Origin: an uncultured Oscillospiraceae bacterium
Lineage (GTDB): Bacteria > Bacillota > Clostridia > Oscillospirales > Oscillospiraceae
Length of the DNA stretch: 64,000 nt
Direction of reading: 5' to 3'
Assembly: GCA_934589065.1 (NCBI GenBank)
Contig: CAKTNN010000003.1
Coordinates: forward strand, 1-64,000
Part shown: positions 1 to 7,895 of the stretch, one piece after another
Layout of the letters: every line of letters begins with the position of its first letter
Position numbering within the stretch: the stretch's first letter is position 1
Notes under the pieces: model-generated
Database searches by the model: none
What the model saw: only the letters and a program-made list of their open reading frames with translations
Told to the model about the DNA's origin: nothing
Position numbers and translations under genes: made by a program

Positions 1-307
1 CTATCCCGGCGATACCCGTAGTGCGTTAGAGGTGTTTTGCCTGTACGAAGCGGACGGCGAGTATTTTGACATCAGCGCCCCGGAGCACATTGTCCGGGAC
101 AGCTTCGCCATCGGCAAAGCGGCACAGGAAGCACCGGGCTACTATGTGGGGGAAGGCTGCATCGGCTGCAAGCTGTGCTATTCCGTCTGCCCCCAGAAGT
201 GCATCGATATTTCCAAAAAGCCCGTGGTGATTCACCAGCACCACTGTCTCCACTGCGGACGGTGTGCGGAAACCTGCCCTAAGCAGGCAATTGAAAAGAG
301 GATATAA
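1..307 (+). CDS. C-terminal part of a 4Fe-4S protein (possibly PNPOx-like flavoprotein)
   Basis: The reading frame is already open at the window edge, so only the last ~100 residues are seen. The tail holds two ferredoxin-type clusters, CIGCKLCYSVCP and CLHCGRCAETCP, the classic bacterial 2[4Fe-4S] pattern. The part before it (VFCLYEADGEYFDIS) resembles the end of a pyridoxamine-5'-phosphate-oxidase-like flavin domain, which in Clostridia is sometimes fused to such a ferredoxin tail; this is from memory of the family and is tentative. It is probably a cytoplasmic redox protein. The stop TAA is at 305-307, just before the promoter of the next gene. The internal GTG at 32 is not taken as the start because the frame and similarity run upstream of it. 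Confidence 0.75.
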   Translation, partial: YPGDTRSALEVFCLYEADGEYFDISAPEHIVRDSFAIGKAAQEAPGYYVGEGCIGCKLCYSVCPQKCIDISKKPVVIHQHHCLHCGRCAETCPKQAIEKRI

Positions 308-312
308 TTCTC

Positions 313-341
313 TTGGCGAAATCCCCCATTCATGGTATAAT
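313..341 (+). promoter_or_regulatory. Promoter of the GTPase-NYN gene
   Basis: TTGGCG (313-318), a 17-base spacer and a perfect TATAAT (336-341) lie 34 bases before the chosen ATG. The spacer and first base of the -10 overlap the left arm of an inverted repeat. Confidence 0.55.
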
Positions 342-374
342 GAGCCAGACGAAACCATGAATGGGGGACTTTTT
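322..374 (+). promoter_or_regulatory. 15-bp perfect inverted repeat across promoter and ribosome site
   Basis: The arms 322-336 and 354-368 are exact reverse complements, with 17 bases between, followed by CTTTTTA. In a transcript from the upstream gene it would form a terminator-like hairpin. The right arm contains the GGGGGA ribosome site of the gene starting at 375, so in read-through RNA that site would be hidden. It could be a terminator, an operator, or both. Confidence 0.55.
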
Positions 375-2903
375 ATGCCCAAAGAACAAAATACGGAAAA
401 GCGCCCCCTGGTGTGCGGACTGCTGGCCCATGTGGATGCGGGGAAGACCACCCTATCCGAGGCATTGCTTTATGTGTCCGGGGCACGGCGGGTGCTGGGG
501 CGGGTAGACCATGGGGATGCCTACCTGGATAATGAGACACTGGAACGGCAGCGGGGCATTACCATTTTTTCCAAGCAGGCGCGGCTGGAAACGGAAAAGC
601 TGGCCCTGACCCTGGTGGATACTCCGGGCCACGTGGATTTTGCGGCGGAGACGGAGCGGGTGCTGCCGATTCTGGACTGCGCGGTACTGGTCATCAGCGG
701 GACGGATGGGGTTCAGGCACACACCCTGACGCTATGGCAGCTGCTGAAACGCTACCGTGTTCCCACCTTCCTATTTGTAAACAAGATGGATTTGCCGGGG
801 GCGGACAAGACTCGGCTCCTTTCCGATTTGCAGGAAAAGCTCAGCCCCGGCTGCCTGGATTTTGGACAAAGCTGGGCTTCCCTGTGTGAAGAGGCTGCCG
901 TGTGCGATGAGGCGCTGCTGGAAAACTATCTTTCCAGCGGACAGATAAGCCGGGAAAATCTCCGGGCACTGGTTTCCGGGCGGAAGCTATTTCCCGTTTG
1001 TTTTGGCGCGGCCCTGAAAACCCAAGGGGCGGCGGAGCTGCTGCAGCTGCTGGAAGACTATGCTCCGGTAAAGGAATACCCCCAGGACTTTGGAGCCAGG
1101 GTGTATAAAATATCCAGGGATTCCTCCGGAACCCGGCTCACCTGGCTGAAGGTGACGGGCGGAAGCCTGAGTGTCCGGGAACAGATACGTTATGGAAACC
1201 AAAAAGGAGAACCGGTGGAAGAAAAACTGGTGCAGCTGCGGCTGTATTCCGGGGATAAATTCACCGCTCCGGAGCGCATAGCGGCAGGTACGGTGGCGGC
1301 GGTGACTGGCTTGAGCCAGAGCTATATTGGGCAAAGCCTGGGAATCGAGCCGGCAGGCCTGACCCCAACCCTGGAAAGCGTGATGACCTACCGGGTGAAT
1401 CTCCCCGCCCATGCAGACCCTGCCCAGGCCCTGCAAAAGCTGAGGCAGCTGGAAGAGGAAGACCCCCAGCTGAAACTTTTGTGGGAGGGCGGACAAATCC
1501 ACGTACAGATCATGGGACAGGTGCAGCTGGAGGTGTTCCGCAGCCTTGCCAAGGAGCGGTTTGGCCTGGATGTAACCTTGGATGACCGGAAGATATCCTA
1601 TAAGGAGACCATTGAAGCTCCCGTGGAGGGGGTGGGGCACTTTGAGCCCCTGCGTCACTATGCGGAGGTGCACCTGCTTCTGGAGCCCCTGCCCCAGGGC
1701 AGCGGCCTGGTATTTGCCACCCAATGCCCCCTGGATGTGCTGGACGGAAACTACCAGAGCCTGATTCTTACCCACTTGGCGGAAAAGACCCACCGGGGCG
1801 TTTTGCTCGGCGCTCCCATTACGGATATGAAAATTACCCTGCTCATCGGCAAGGCCCATATCAAGCACACCGAGGGCGGGGATTTCCGCCAGGCAACCTA
1901 CCGGGCGGTGCGCCAGGGGCTGATGCAGGCAAAAAGCGTACTGTTAGAGCCCTGGTACGATTTCCGCCTGTCCGTGCCTCAGGCCTGCATCGGTCGGGCC
2001 ATTACGGATTTGCGGGGGATGGGCGGAGAAATGGATGCTCCCCAGAGCATCGGAAATACGGCCTCCTTAGAGGGCCGGATTCCGGCGGCGGAGGTCAAGG
2101 ACTATGCCCAGGTTTTGGCGGCCTATACCCAGGGTATGGGCAGATTGAGCCTGAGCCTCCACGGCTATGCGCCCTGCCACAATGCCCAGGCGGTAATCGA
2201 GGCGGCGGGATATGACCCAGAAGGGGACACGGAGAATACCCCGGATTCCGTTTTCTGCTCCCATGGCGCGGGACACACCGTCAAGTGGAACGAAGTGAAG
2301 GAATATATGCACCTGGAAAGCGGCATAAAAGAGGAAAAGCCGCCCCAGATTGTGGAGCGGCCTTCCATCGACGATCGGGAACTGGAAAAAATCATGGAGC
2401 GGGAGTTCGGCCCCATCCGGCGGCCTCAGTATTCCGCCCCCCGCAGACCGGCAAGTGCGGAGGTGACCATCCGGCAGCCCAAGGAAAAATACCTGATTGT
2501 GGATGGCTACAATATCATCTTTGCCTGGGAAACCCTGGCGGAAACGGCAAAGAATGACCTGGACGCCGCCCGCCGCAGGCTGCAGGATATTCTGTCCAGC
2601 TATGCCGGGTTTACAAAATGCCATCTGGTGCTGGTGTTCGATAGCTATCGGCAGCCCGGGGGAGAGAAGAACCGCACCCAGGGCATTCAGGTGGTGTATA
2701 CCCAGCAGGGGCAGACCGCAGACCAGTACATTCAGGATTTGGCAGCCCAAATCGGCAGCAGCTATACCGTTCGGGTGGCAACCTCCGATTCTCTGGTGCA
2801 GCTGAGTGCTTTCCGCTCCGGTGTGCTGCGGATGTCCGCCCGGGAGCTGCTGGAAGAAGTGGAGCGGGCCGCAGAAGAAATGCAGAAATACTACAGAACA
2901 TAA
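375..2903 (+). CDS. TetM/EF-G-like translational GTPase fused to a C-terminal NYN (YacP-like) domain
   Basis: This 842-residue protein starts at ATG 375, behind GGGGGA; the frame is open further upstream but the family starts just before the G1 motif. The N-terminal half is a ribosomal-protection-type GTPase: AHVDAGKTT (about 18-26), RGIT (60-63), DTPGH (82-86) and NKMD (136-139), then EF-G-like domains II-V to about residue 640. Residues ~704-836 form a second domain with KYLIVDGYNII and later acidic residues (VLVFDSYR, ATSDS), the NYN/YacP fold of PIN-like nucleases. TetM/TetO/TetW proteins are ~640 residues, so this is about 200 longer. It probably acts on ribosomes in the cytoplasm. A link between GTPase and RNA cleavage is inference. 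It should not be called a tetracycline-resistance gene without testing: it is chromosomal and divergent. Confidence 0.85.
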   Translation: MPKEQNTEKRPLVCGLLAHVDAGKTTLSEALLYVSGARRVLGRVDHGDAYLDNETLERQRGITIFSKQARLETEKLALTLVDTPGHVDFAAETERVLPILDCAVLVISGTDGVQAHTLTLWQLLKRYRVPTFLFVNKMDLPGADKTRLLSDLQEKLSPGCLDFGQSWASLCEEAAVCDEALLENYLSSGQISRENLRALVSGRKLFPVCFGAALKTQGAAELLQLLEDYAPVKEYPQDFGARVYKISRDSSGTRLTWLKVTGGSLSVREQIRYGNQKGEPVEEKLVQLRLYSGDKFTAPERIAAGTVAAVTGLSQSYIGQSLGIEPAGLTPTLESVMTYRVNLPAHADPAQALQKLRQLEEEDPQLKLLWEGGQIHVQIMGQVQLEVFRSLAKERFGLDVTLDDRKISYKETIEAPVEGVGHFEPLRHYAEVHLLLEPLPQGSGLVFATQCPLDVLDGNYQSLILTHLAEKTHRGVLLGAPITDMKITLLIGKAHIKHTEGGDFRQATYRAVRQGLMQAKSVLLEPWYDFRLSVPQACIGRAITDLRGMGGEMDAPQSIGNTASLEGRIPAAEVKDYAQVLAAYTQGMGRLSLSLHGYAPCHNAQAVIEAAGYDPEGDTENTPDSVFCSHGAGHTVKWNEVKEYMHLESGIKEEKPPQIVERPSIDDRELEKIMEREFGPIRRPQYSAPRRPASAEVTIRQPKEKYLIVDGYNIIFAWETLAETAKNDLDAARRRLQDILSSYAGFTKCHLVLVFDSYRQPGGEKNRTQGIQVVYTQQGQTADQYIQDLAAQIGSSYTVRVATSDSLVQLSAFRSGVLRMSARELLEEVERAAEEMQKYYRT

Positions 2904-2915
2904 GGAGAAATCCCC

Positions 2916-3389
2916 ATGAACAATCAAAAGGAATTGGAAAAGAAAATGGACGAGCGCTTTCAGCAGACGGAGGAACGGATTCGCCATTCGGAGGCCCGGG
3001 AGGAGAAAATTCAGCACCTGTTCCGTCATGTGCTCCATGTGCTGGAAAAGCTGATTGCCGTTGTGACCCTGGTCGTTATGCTGGGGGCACTGGGGAAACT
3101 TCTGGTGGAACTGGTGCTGCACCCCGGTGCCGTGGCAGACGTCAGCACTTTTTTGCACGAGGTGCTGACCATTGTGGTGGGCCTGGAATTTGTGCGTATG
3201 CTGATTGATACCACCCCTGCCAGCATCCTGGAGGTGCTGACCGTTGCCATCACCCGGCACGTAATTCTCAGCCACGATGACCCGGTGAGTAACCTGCTAA
3301 GCGTTGCCTGCATTGCAGGCCTCTTTGCCATCCGCCGCTTCCTGTTCCGCGGAGGCGAATTGAAGGAAGAAATGGTGGAAAAGGAATAA
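2916..3389 (+). CDS. PsiE-like small membrane protein
   Basis: A 157-residue protein, 12 bases after the GTPase gene with an AAGGAGA ribosome site, so probably co-transcribed. Residues 1-45 are charged and predicted coiled coil (KKMDERFQQTEERIRH). Three or four hydrophobic segments follow: about 46-70, 85-105 and 125-142. The stretch EFVRMLIDTTPASILEVLTV followed by AITRHVIL resembles the phosphate-starvation-inducible PsiE family of inner-membrane proteins, whose function is poorly known. The family call is by motif recognition only. The tail is acidic and lysine-rich (ELKEEMVEKE). Confidence 0.6.
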   Translation: MNNQKELEKKMDERFQQTEERIRHSEAREEKIQHLFRHVLHVLEKLIAVVTLVVMLGALGKLLVELVLHPGAVADVSTFLHEVLTIVVGLEFVRMLIDTTPASILEVLTVAITRHVILSHDDPVSNLLSVACIAGLFAIRRFLFRGGELKEEMVEKE

Positions 3390-3425
3390 AACACCCCGGC
3401 TGCATGGTATGCCGCTGCTCCCCTC

Positions 3426-3583
3426 AACCTTCCTCGTCATTGTGAATCGGCGTGCAGCACAACCTTCCTCGTCATTGTGAATCGGCGTGCAGCACAACCT
3501 TCCTCGTCATTGTGAATCGGTGTGCAGCACAACCTTCCTTCGTCATTGCGAACCAGTGCCGCAGCACTGGTGTGGCAATCTCG
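3426..3583. repeat. 35-bp tandem repeat ending in a dispersed palindromic core
   Basis: Three near-identical 35-base units start at 3426, 3461 and 3496 (each begins AACCTTCCTCGTCATTG). A fourth, altered unit from 3531 carries the hairpin CCAGTGC-CGCA-GCACTGG (3553-3570) followed by TGTGGCAATC. The same core recurs near 7763, 30070, 53440 and 58300. The phrase ACCCCGGCTGCATG flanks the array on both sides (about 3392 and 3592), as if a segment was duplicated. Confidence 0.8.
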
Positions 3584-3614
3584 GGCGTAGTACCCCGGCT
3601 GCATGATATGCAGA

Positions 3615-3644
3615 ATCCCTCCCCGGATGGGGAGGGATTCTTCC
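3615..3644. terminator. Bidirectional terminator between convergent genes
   Basis: AATCCCTCCCC (3615-3625), loop GGAT and GGGGAGGGATT (3630-3640) make a perfect 11-bp stem, followed on the plus strand by CTTCCTTATTTT. It sits at the end of the leftward histidine kinase gene. Confidence 0.75.
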
Positions 3645-4850
3645 TTATTTTATCGGCAGTTCAGCGGTAAAGGTAATGCGCCCATTTTCCCAGGAAGCCC
3701 AGATTTTCCCGCCGTTGGTAGCGAGAATGCTCTCCGCAATGGACAGCCCCAGGCCAAAGCTTCCGTCCCGGTGTCGGGCCTCATCCCGGCGGTAGAACCG
3801 CTTAAAGATATTGCGCAGCTCTTCTTCCGTCATTGGCTCGCACAGATTGGATACCGTCAGGCGGCAGTGGTGTTTGCCCCAGCGGGAAAGGGTTACCTGT
3901 ACTGCGCCGGATGTGGCGTACTTTCGGGCGTTGTCCAGAAGAATGTCCAGCACCTGCCCCAGGTGCTGACGGCTGCCGGTGAGGGTGATGCCCGGCTGAA
4001 TCTGGGATTCCAGGGTCAGGCCCCGCTCGTAGAATACCGCCTCAAAGGGCAGCATTCCGTCTTCCACCAGGGCGCTGTAGTCCAGCTCTTCCAGAACCAT
4101 TTTGGATTTGCCGTTGTCATTCCGGGCCAGCTCCAAAAGGTCTTCTACCAAGGTGCGCATTTGGTGGGACATGGTGAGAATACTGTTTACACAGGTTTCC
4201 CGGGCCTGAGGTTCGGTGTCCGGCTGCTGCAGGAGCTCTGCATTGGTCAGAATCACCGTCAGGGGCGTTTTCAGCTCATGGGATGCATCGCTGACAAACT
4301 GTTTCTGCTGAATCCAGGCCTTTTCCACCGGCTGCACCGTCCACTGGGCAAGCAGCAGGGCAATGCCGAAGAAGACCCCCAGGCACAGCACGCCGATAAG
4401 CAGGCAATTTTTCGCCAGAGTGTGCAGCGTGGCGGTTTCGCTGGTGGTGTCGGCAAAGACCAGGGTCAGGGTGCTGGCGGTTTTCACCCGGAGAAAGCGC
4501 AGGCTGCATTCGGGAATCGTTCCCCAGTCATCGGTGCTGTCCATAGCCTGGTCGATCAGCCCGTCCAGAAAGGAGCTGTCCGTCAGGTCAAAGTTTCCCC
4601 GGGATACGACGGTCACTTCCCCCCGGGCGCTGACCCGGATGAGAAAATAGGGAAGCCTTATGGAGTCCGAACTGCCGCCAAGCTGACCGGACTGAATGGG
4701 GTTTTTGACAATGGATTCCATGGCGGCAATGCTCTGGGATTGCAGATTGATCCGGGTGTTGTGGTATAAAAAGGCAAAAATGGCACAAAGTGTACCTGTA
4801 ACCAGGGCCATCAGCACGCAAACAAAGCGGATTCGCAGTTTTTTCAGCAC
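3645..4850 (-). CDS. Sensor histidine kinase (OmpR-type partner)
   Basis: A 401-residue membrane kinase. There is a transmembrane segment at ~8-29, an extracytoplasmic sensor loop of ~115 residues, and a second membrane segment at ~148-170. The phospho-acceptor box DASHELKTP has its histidine at ~191. A catalytic HATPase domain ends in the G box SFGLGLSIAES. No clear HAMP linker is seen. The start overlaps the response-regulator stop, so the two are translated together. It should phosphorylate that regulator on a wall or envelope signal. The divergent neighbour is an HtrA protease, as in the CssRS-htrA arrangement of Bacillus, so secretion or envelope stress is a reasonable but unproven signal. 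Confidence 0.9.
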   Translation of the reverse strand: MLKKLRIRFVCVLMALVTGTLCAIFAFLYHNTRINLQSQSIAAMESIVKNPIQSGQLGGSSDSIRLPYFLIRVSARGEVTVVSRGNFDLTDSSFLDGLIDQAMDSTDDWGTIPECSLRFLRVKTASTLTLVFADTTSETATLHTLAKNCLLIGVLCLGVFFGIALLLAQWTVQPVEKAWIQQKQFVSDASHELKTPLTVILTNAELLQQPDTEPQARETCVNSILTMSHQMRTLVEDLLELARNDNGKSKMVLEELDYSALVEDGMLPFEAVFYERGLTLESQIQPGITLTGSRQHLGQVLDILLDNARKYATSGAVQVTLSRWGKHHCRLTVSNLCEPMTEEELRNIFKRFYRRDEARHRDGSFGLGLSIAESILATNGGKIWASWENGRITFTAELPIK

Positions 4851-5521
4851 GGCTCGCTTACCTCCAGCTGGTACCCCAGACGGCGGACGGAGGTTATGGC
4901 AACGTTGGAGCCAATGCTGTGGAGCTTCTTCCGCAGGAAGCCAATGTAGACCTCCACATTGTTTTCCACGGCTTCGGAATCATAGCCCCAGACCTTGGCA
5001 AGAATCACTTCCTTGGGAAGAATAGAGCCCTTGGATTGCAGCAGAAACCGCATCACGTCAAACTCCTTGGCAGAGAGCCGCACACTGCGCTGTCCACACA
5101 TCAATGTGCAGGTGGATAAATCCAGGGAAGTGTTGCCCAGAACCAGCTCGTCTACCTGGTTTCCCTGCCGCCGGAGCAGCGCGCCAACGCAGGCCAATAG
5201 CTCCCGGCTGTCAAAGGGCTTGCACAGGTAGTAGTCAGCACCGGCGTTGAGTCCCTCAATCCGGTCTTCCAGGCTGGATTTTGCGGTGAGCATCAGAATG
5301 GGGGTGCCGCAGCGCTTGCTCCTGACAGACCGGGCCACCTGATAGCCGTTCATTTTCGGCATCATCACATCCAGAATCAGCAGGTCGTATACACCGGTTT
5401 CCGCGTACTCTTCACCGGTTTGCCCATCGTAAACGCATTCGACGGTAAAGCCCCGCTTTTCCAGCAGCACCTTTAGGGAATCCGCCAGCAGCTTTTCATC
5501 CTCTATAATTAAAATCTTCAT
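4844..5521 (-). CDS. OmpR/PhoB-family response regulator
   Basis: A 225-residue regulator. The start is ATG 5521, with AGGAGGCTTATCT directly before it; the frame runs 17 codons further but that extension is unlike the family. The receiver domain shows the acidic pair in IIEDE, the phospho-acceptor Asp at ~51 (LILDVMMP), Thr in LMLTAKS and Lys in CKPF. The C-terminal winged helix is PhoB-like (VWGYDSEAVENNVEVYIGFL). It is the first gene of a two-gene operon with the kinase. A 17-bp inverted repeat pair in the gap to htrA is a strong candidate for its binding sites. Confidence 0.92.
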   Translation of the reverse strand: MKILIIEDEKLLADSLKVLLEKRGFTVECVYDGQTGEEYAETGVYDLLILDVMMPKMNGYQVARSVRSKRCGTPILMLTAKSSLEDRIEGLNAGADYYLCKPFDSRELLACVGALLRRQGNQVDELVLGNTSLDLSTCTLMCGQRSVRLSAKEFDVMRFLLQSKGSILPKEVILAKVWGYDSEAVENNVEVYIGFLRKKLHSIGSNVAITSVRRLGYQLEVSEPC

Positions 5522-5576
5522 AGATAAGCCTCCTTTGGCTTGCAGAGGCAGGCTGGATGCCTTCCTCTGCAACAGT

Positions 5577-5684
5577 ATTATAATAGATCAAAATCCTGAA
5601 AGGAAGCTGAAAAAAGAAAAAATCCAAAGTTCACAAAACGTTCTCAATTCCTTTAAGCTTCATTTCAGGATTGCCTGCTAGGAT
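5577..5684. promoter_or_regulatory. Divergent promoter region with paired 17-bp operator candidates
   Basis: For the leftward regulator, a TATAAT (-10) lies at 5577-5582 on the minus strand. For the rightward htrA, a TAGGAT lies at 5679-5684. Each is preceded, where a -35 would be, by one arm of an inverted repeat: 5592-5608 and 5656-5672, matching at 16 of 17 positions and 47 bases apart. Neither promoter has a good -35 hexamer, which fits activation by a bound response regulator. The -10 calls are by eye. Confidence 0.6.
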
Positions 5685-5730
5685 AAGGCCATAAAAAAAG
5701 CTGCCCCAAAGGCAGAAGGAGTGTAAGATT

Positions 5731-7077
5731 ATGAGTGAATATTATGATGATTCTGTCTACGAAACAGTAGAACATAACGAAGCCCCCCAGGAGCCCCGTA
5801 CTCCCGTGGAGGAGAAGCCCAGAAAGCAAAAGAAATCCGGCGCAAAGAAAGGCGTTGCCCTGGTTCTGGTGTGCGCACTGGTCAGCGGCTGCATGGGCGT
5901 TGGCGGTGCTTTCCTGGGAAGCAGAATGGTGCGGGGAGATCAGCCGGAGACGGTGGTTTCCGATGGCGTGTCCACAGTTATGAAGGGCGTGCGGGAAACC
6001 TCCGTTATCCAGATCCAGCAGATCGATTCCAGCAAGACCCTTACCGCTGCAGAGGTGTACGCAGCCAATGTCAATTCCACCGTTGGTATTGTGACCTCTG
6101 CCGTTACCACCAATTTCTGGGGTCAGCAGACCACCTCGGCTGCCGCAGGTTCCGGTTTCATCTTCACCGATGACGGCTATGTTCTGACCAATTATCATGT
6201 GGTAAGCGGTGCGGATTCCGTGACCGTCTCCACCTACGATGGAACCAAGTACGATGCCAAGATTGTTGGCTACGATGAAAGCAACGATGTGGCGGTGCTG
6301 AAGATCGAGGCTACCGGCCTGACTCCTGTGGTGATCGGCTCTTCCGATACCCTGAATGTCGGCGACAGCGTGGTTGCCATCGGCAATCCTCTGGGCGAGC
6401 TGACCTTCTCCCTGACTGCCGGTGCAGTCAGCGCCCTGAACCGGGAGGTCACCATGTCCAACGGAACCAGCATGGAGCTGATCCAGACCGACTGCGCCAT
6501 CAATTCCGGTAACTCCGGCGGCGCCCTGTTCAATATGCACGGCGAAGTGGTGGGCATCACCAATGCCAAGTATTCCGGCTCCAGCGGCAGCGGCGCTTCC
6601 ATTGATAACATTGGCTTTGCCATCCCCATCAACGATGTGTATAGCATCGTCACCAGCATCATCGAAAAGGGCTATATCGAAAAGCCCTATATCGGCGTCA
6701 GTGTGCTGAGTGTCAGCGAGGAAACCCAGAAGTACGGTTTGCCCCAGGGCGCTTCCGTTCAGTCCGTTACCGATGACGGCCCTGCCAAGGCAGCAGGTCT
6801 GCAGGTAAACGACATCATCACCAAGGTGAATGATACGGAAATTACCAGCAGCAACGACCTGGTGAAAGCCGTTGGACAGTGCAAGCCCGGCGATGAAATC
6901 ACCTTGACGGTTTACCGTCAGGGCCAGACCATGGAGATCAAGGTGACGGTTGCCCGGAAGGTGCAGTCCGCTCAGCAGGAGTCTCAGCAGACCGTTCAGC
7001 AGGAGAGCGCCCAGAGCGGCAATGACTACAGCGGTCAGATGCCCAATTTCCCCGGCTTCTTCGGCTTCGGGTTCTAA
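5731..7077 (+). CDS. HtrA/DegP-family serine protease with PDZ domain
   Basis: A 448-residue membrane-anchored protease. A cytoplasmic charged N-terminus is followed by one membrane segment at ~41-62. A trypsin-like domain follows with the triad His156 (LTNYHVV), Asp186 (ESNDVAVL) and Ser262 (NSGNSGGAL). A PDZ domain covers about residues 310-405 (GLQVNDIITKVNDTEI). The tail is Gln/Ser-rich and ends PGFFGFGF. It should degrade misfolded proteins at the outer face of the membrane. The start ATG follows AGAAGGAGTGTAAGATT. It is divergent from a two-component system likely to control it. A second HtrA lies at 55433. Confidence 0.92.
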   Translation: MSEYYDDSVYETVEHNEAPQEPRTPVEEKPRKQKKSGAKKGVALVLVCALVSGCMGVGGAFLGSRMVRGDQPETVVSDGVSTVMKGVRETSVIQIQQIDSSKTLTAAEVYAANVNSTVGIVTSAVTTNFWGQQTTSAAAGSGFIFTDDGYVLTNYHVVSGADSVTVSTYDGTKYDAKIVGYDESNDVAVLKIEATGLTPVVIGSSDTLNVGDSVVAIGNPLGELTFSLTAGAVSALNREVTMSNGTSMELIQTDCAINSGNSGGALFNMHGEVVGITNAKYSGSSGSGASIDNIGFAIPINDVYSIVTSIIEKGYIEKPYIGVSVLSVSEETQKYGLPQGASVQSVTDDGPAKAAGLQVNDIITKVNDTEITSSNDLVKAVGQCKPGDEITLTVYRQGQTMEIKVTVARKVQSAQQESQQTVQQESAQSGNDYSGQMPNFPGFFGFGF

Positions 7078-7088
7078 GAAAAGATAGA

Positions 7089-7126
7089 AAACAAGGGAGC
7101 TTCTTCGCGAAGCTCCCTTGTTTTAA
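7089..7126. terminator. Bidirectional terminator between htrA and tetR-type gene
   Basis: AACAAGGGAGCTTC (7090-7103), a 5-base loop and GAAGCTCCCTTGTT (7109-7122) form a perfect 14-bp stem. TTTT follows on the plus strand and the A-run before it serves the minus strand. Confidence 0.9.
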
Positions 7127-7647
7127 TTTGCGGAAATCCGTTCCAGGGACAGCCGCAGGTTTCCCTCCAGCAGCACCGCCATCCGGGAGATGACGTGCTC
7201 CACATCGGCCTTCATGTCGTTGCTCAGCCATTCCAGCAGAATGCCCACAATGGCGTGCTTGTAGAAGAGGGTCAGGTAACCGATGTCTTCATCGGATACG
7301 GTGAGGCCCTGGGTCAGATAGCGGATGAGCTTTTCCATGCTCTCCCCGGTCACCTGGTTCAGATAGCGCTCCAGCTGATCCCGGTTGGCGGAATGATACA
7401 CGTGATATATGGCCCTGCGGTTATCCAGAGCAAAGCGGGTGCAGGCCATCAGGCTTTCCCGCCAGGTGGTTACGTTCTCGCTGATCACATTTTCCAGCAC
7501 TGCGGAGAAGGTGGCCCGGAGCAGATCGTAAATATCCTGGTAGTGGTAATAAAACGTGTTCCGGCTGATGCCGCAGTCGGAGACAATGTCCTTTACCGTG
7601 ATTTTATCCAGGGGATATTGGTTCAGAAGCTTGACAAACGAGTCCAT
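7123..7647 (-). CDS. TetR/AcrR-family transcriptional regulator
   Basis: A 174-residue regulator. The N-terminal helix-turn-helix reads ITVKDIVSDCGISRNTFYYH, typical of TetR proteins. The rest is the helical ligand/dimer domain, similar to the TetR group with C-terminal FYKHAIVGILLEWL. The first ATG (7647) has no good ribosome site. A perfect AGGAGG lies 36-41 bases upstream of that ATG, in front of in-frame ATT and CTG codons that would add the residues ILSRPKTERAI, which the family usually has. The true start may therefore be a rare codon. No gene it controls is evident; it stands alone, convergent with htrA. Confidence 0.85.
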   Translation of the reverse strand: MDSFVKLLNQYPLDKITVKDIVSDCGISRNTFYYHYQDIYDLLRATFSAVLENVISENVTTWRESLMACTRFALDNRRAIYHVYHSANRDQLERYLNQVTGESMEKLIRYLTQGLTVSDEDIGYLTLFYKHAIVGILLEWLSNDMKADVEHVISRMAVLLEGNLRLSLERISAN

Positions 7648-7721
7648 AATGGCCCGTTCGGTTTTCGGTCTGGACAGAATAACTCCCTCCTCTCTTCTAA
7701 ACTGGTGCGTAGTTTTGTTAC

Positions 7722-7750
7722 ATTATATCATATTTGTCCAAAGGAAGCAA
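7722..7750 (-). promoter_or_regulatory. Promoter of the TetR-family gene
   Basis: On the minus strand TTGCTT (7745-7750), a 17-base spacer and a perfect TATAAT (7722-7727). Confidence 0.6.
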
Positions 7751-7758
7751 GATAAAAG

Positions 7759-7872
7759 AAAGCTGTCATTGCGAACCTGTGCCGCAGTACCGGTGTGGCA
7801 ATCCCCGGATGAAAGTAGAATCCGAGGGATGCCATACCAGCTCCTGAGCCGGCTCGGAATGACAGCTTTTTT
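7759..7872. repeat. Palindromic repeat element (TCATTGCGAAC family)
   Basis: The outer arms AAAGCTGTCATT (7759-7770) and its exact complement (7858-7869) bound a ~110-bp element. It holds the family core CATTGCGAACC and TGTGGCAATCCCCGG. It sits after the leftward PBP2 operon, and the minus-strand end (CAGCTTTCTTTTA) could also terminate transcription. Confidence 0.7.
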
Positions 7873-7895
7873 ATCGTTTGAAGTGGTTAGACAGA

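Noticed and set aside
375-2903. Tetracycline resistance gene tet(M)
   Set aside because: The GTPase is only of the same family, has an extra domain, and lies in ordinary chromosomal context; resistance cannot be claimed from sequence.
3426-3583. CRISPR array
   Set aside because: The 35-base units follow each other directly with no spacers, and no cas genes are in the window.
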